Positions 4,980-5,723 of a stretch of 5,723 nt of DNA are shown one piece after another (the first letter of the stretch is position 1; every line of letters begins with the position of its first letter). The stretch spans positions 1 to 5,723 of the forward strand of contig JAKALI010000302.1 of assembly GCA_021813195.1 (NCBI GenBank), read 5' to 3'. Position numbers and translations under genes: made by a program. The notes under the pieces were generated by a model. That model did no database searches, had not been told where the DNA came from, and worked only from the letters and a program-made list of their open reading frames with translations. Source of the DNA: Pseudomonadota bacterium. GTDB taxonomy: Bacteria > Pseudomonadota > Alphaproteobacteria > Rhizobiales > Hyphomicrobiaceae.

Positions 4980-5723
4980 GGCTGTTGAAAAACGCCTCAC
5001 ATCATGCACAGTACGCCATCGACAACCTCTGGAGCGATGCGGATGCGCGGAGTGGATGTGCAGCAAGGCGGGATGTTCAGTTACGTCTCGCTCGAGGATC
5101 GGGTACCAGCGGATCACCCGCTGCGCGCGGTGCGAAGGCTGCTGGATGAGGCGCTTTCGAGCATGAGCCGGGAGTTTGACCGTGTCTACGCCGAGGGCGG
5201 TCGCGCCTCGATCGCGCCGGAGCGCCTCGTGCGTGCTTTGACGTTGCAGATCCTGTACTCGATCCGCAGCGAACGGCTCCTGTGCGAGCAACTCGATTAC
5301 AACCTGCTGTTCCGCTGGTTCGTGGGCCTGTGCGTCGATGAAGCGGTGTGGGACCACTCGACGTTCACGAAGAACCGGGAGCGACTGATCGAGGCGAAGG
5401 TGGCGCGCAAGTTGCTGCGTCGCGTGGTCCGCAGCGCCAAGGCGGCGCGACTCCTGTCCAACGAGCACTTCAGCGTCGATGGCACGCTGATCGAGTCGTG
5501 GGCGGCGGTCAAGAGCATGCGCCGGCGCGATGGCCAGGATGAGCCGCCAGGACCTGGGCGCAATCGCAGCGTCGACTTTCACGGCGAGAAGCGCAGCAAC
5601 GAGACGCACGTATCGCCGACGGACCCCGAAGCGAAGCTGTATCGCAAGAGCCGCAACGTCGCGGCCAAGCTCTCGTACATGGCGCACGTGCTGATGGATC
5701 ACCGGCACGGCTTGCCGGTGGAC
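4980..5723 (+). mobile_element. IS5-family insertion sequence, left part
   Basis: Homology to the amidotransferase stops at 4978, and a terminus-like ggctgttgaaaaacgcc begins at about 4980, followed by a short leader and a transposase gene that runs off the window. The left boundary may be off by one or two bases, because the right inverted repeat and second target duplication are outside the window. The element is in the same direction as the gene it interrupts. Confidence 0.8.
5043..5723 (+). CDS. IS5-family transposase, N-terminal part
   Basis: The 227 codons present are open to the right edge. The N-terminus (MFSYVSLEDRVPADHPLR at residues 11-28, then LTLQILYSIRSERLLCEQL and LLFRWFVGLCVDEAVWDHST) is the DUF772/InsH N-terminal domain typical of IS5-family transposases. 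Then comes NEHFSVDGTLIESWAAVKS, whose VDGT Asp is the first member of the DDE triad; the second Asp and the Glu lie beyond the window. GGAG at 5031-5034, eight bases before the ATG at 5043, supports this start; in-frame ATGs at 5004 and 5037 are alternatives but poorly spaced. No stop or frameshift is seen. Confidence 0.9.
   Translation, partial: MRGVDVQQGGMFSYVSLEDRVPADHPLRAVRRLLDEALSSMSREFDRVYAEGGRASIAPERLVRALTLQILYSIRSERLLCEQLDYNLLFRWFVGLCVDEAVWDHSTFTKNRERLIEAKVARKLLRRVVRSAKAARLLSNEHFSVDGTLIESWAAVKSMRRRDGQDEPPGPGRNRSVDFHGEKRSNETHVSPTDPEAKLYRKSRNVAAKLSYMAHVLMDHRHGLPVD

Noticed and set aside
4974..5708. Minus-strand 244-codon frame opposite the IS5 transposase
   Set aside because: The plus frame has DUF772 and VDGT motifs and a good ribosome-binding site; the minus frame is His/Arg-rich shadow sequence.

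Overview
The window looks like a remnant of a proteobacterial (probably beta- or gammaproteobacterial) surface- or exopolysaccharide locus that has been cut up by insertion sequences. The taxonomic guess rests on the style of the WecB protein, the tyrosine-rich Wzc tail and the IS families; it is an inference, and the sequence alone does not fix a genus. The wecB end is visibly less GC-rich than the glycosyltransferase/amidotransferase end, so the segments may have different histories.

Left part (1-1280): the C-terminal end of an unidentified plus-strand gene (2-97) converges on an apparently intact wecB on the minus strand, encoding UDP-GlcNAc 2-epimerase. Just upstream of wecB are the last codons of a wzc-like tyrosine autokinase gene. 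A complete IS4-family element (1281-2604) sits inside that tail. It has 18-bp perfect terminal inverted repeats, a 9-bp target duplication (atattgggt) and a transposase with all catalytic residues. The wzc fragment resumes at 2605-2751.

Middle (about 2752-4205): an IS3-family element on the minus strand with overlapping orfA and orfB, an A7 slippery site for -1 frameshifting and a DD(35)E orfB. Its orfB end abuts the wzc fragment. Beyond its orfA end there is no continuation of wzc; a plus-strand gene fragment is found instead. A deletion or other rearrangement has therefore probably occurred at or through this element.

Right part (about 4205-5723): the C-terminal half of a GT-B (family 4) glycosyltransferase, joined in frame to an unrecognised N-terminal stretch, overlaps by one base (TGATG) the start of an asparagine-synthetase-like class II amidotransferase gene. 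That gene is cut after about 75 codons, at its oxyanion-hole Asn, by an IS5-family element that runs off the right edge.

Functionally, WecB (ManNAc-type sugar nucleotide supply), Wzc (chain export and length control), a glycosyltransferase and a sugar-amidating or Asn-synthetase-like enzyme would fit one capsule/EPS pathway. Here only wecB appears intact. I see no evidence of a new defence or mobile system; the main interest is the insertion and rearrangement history.
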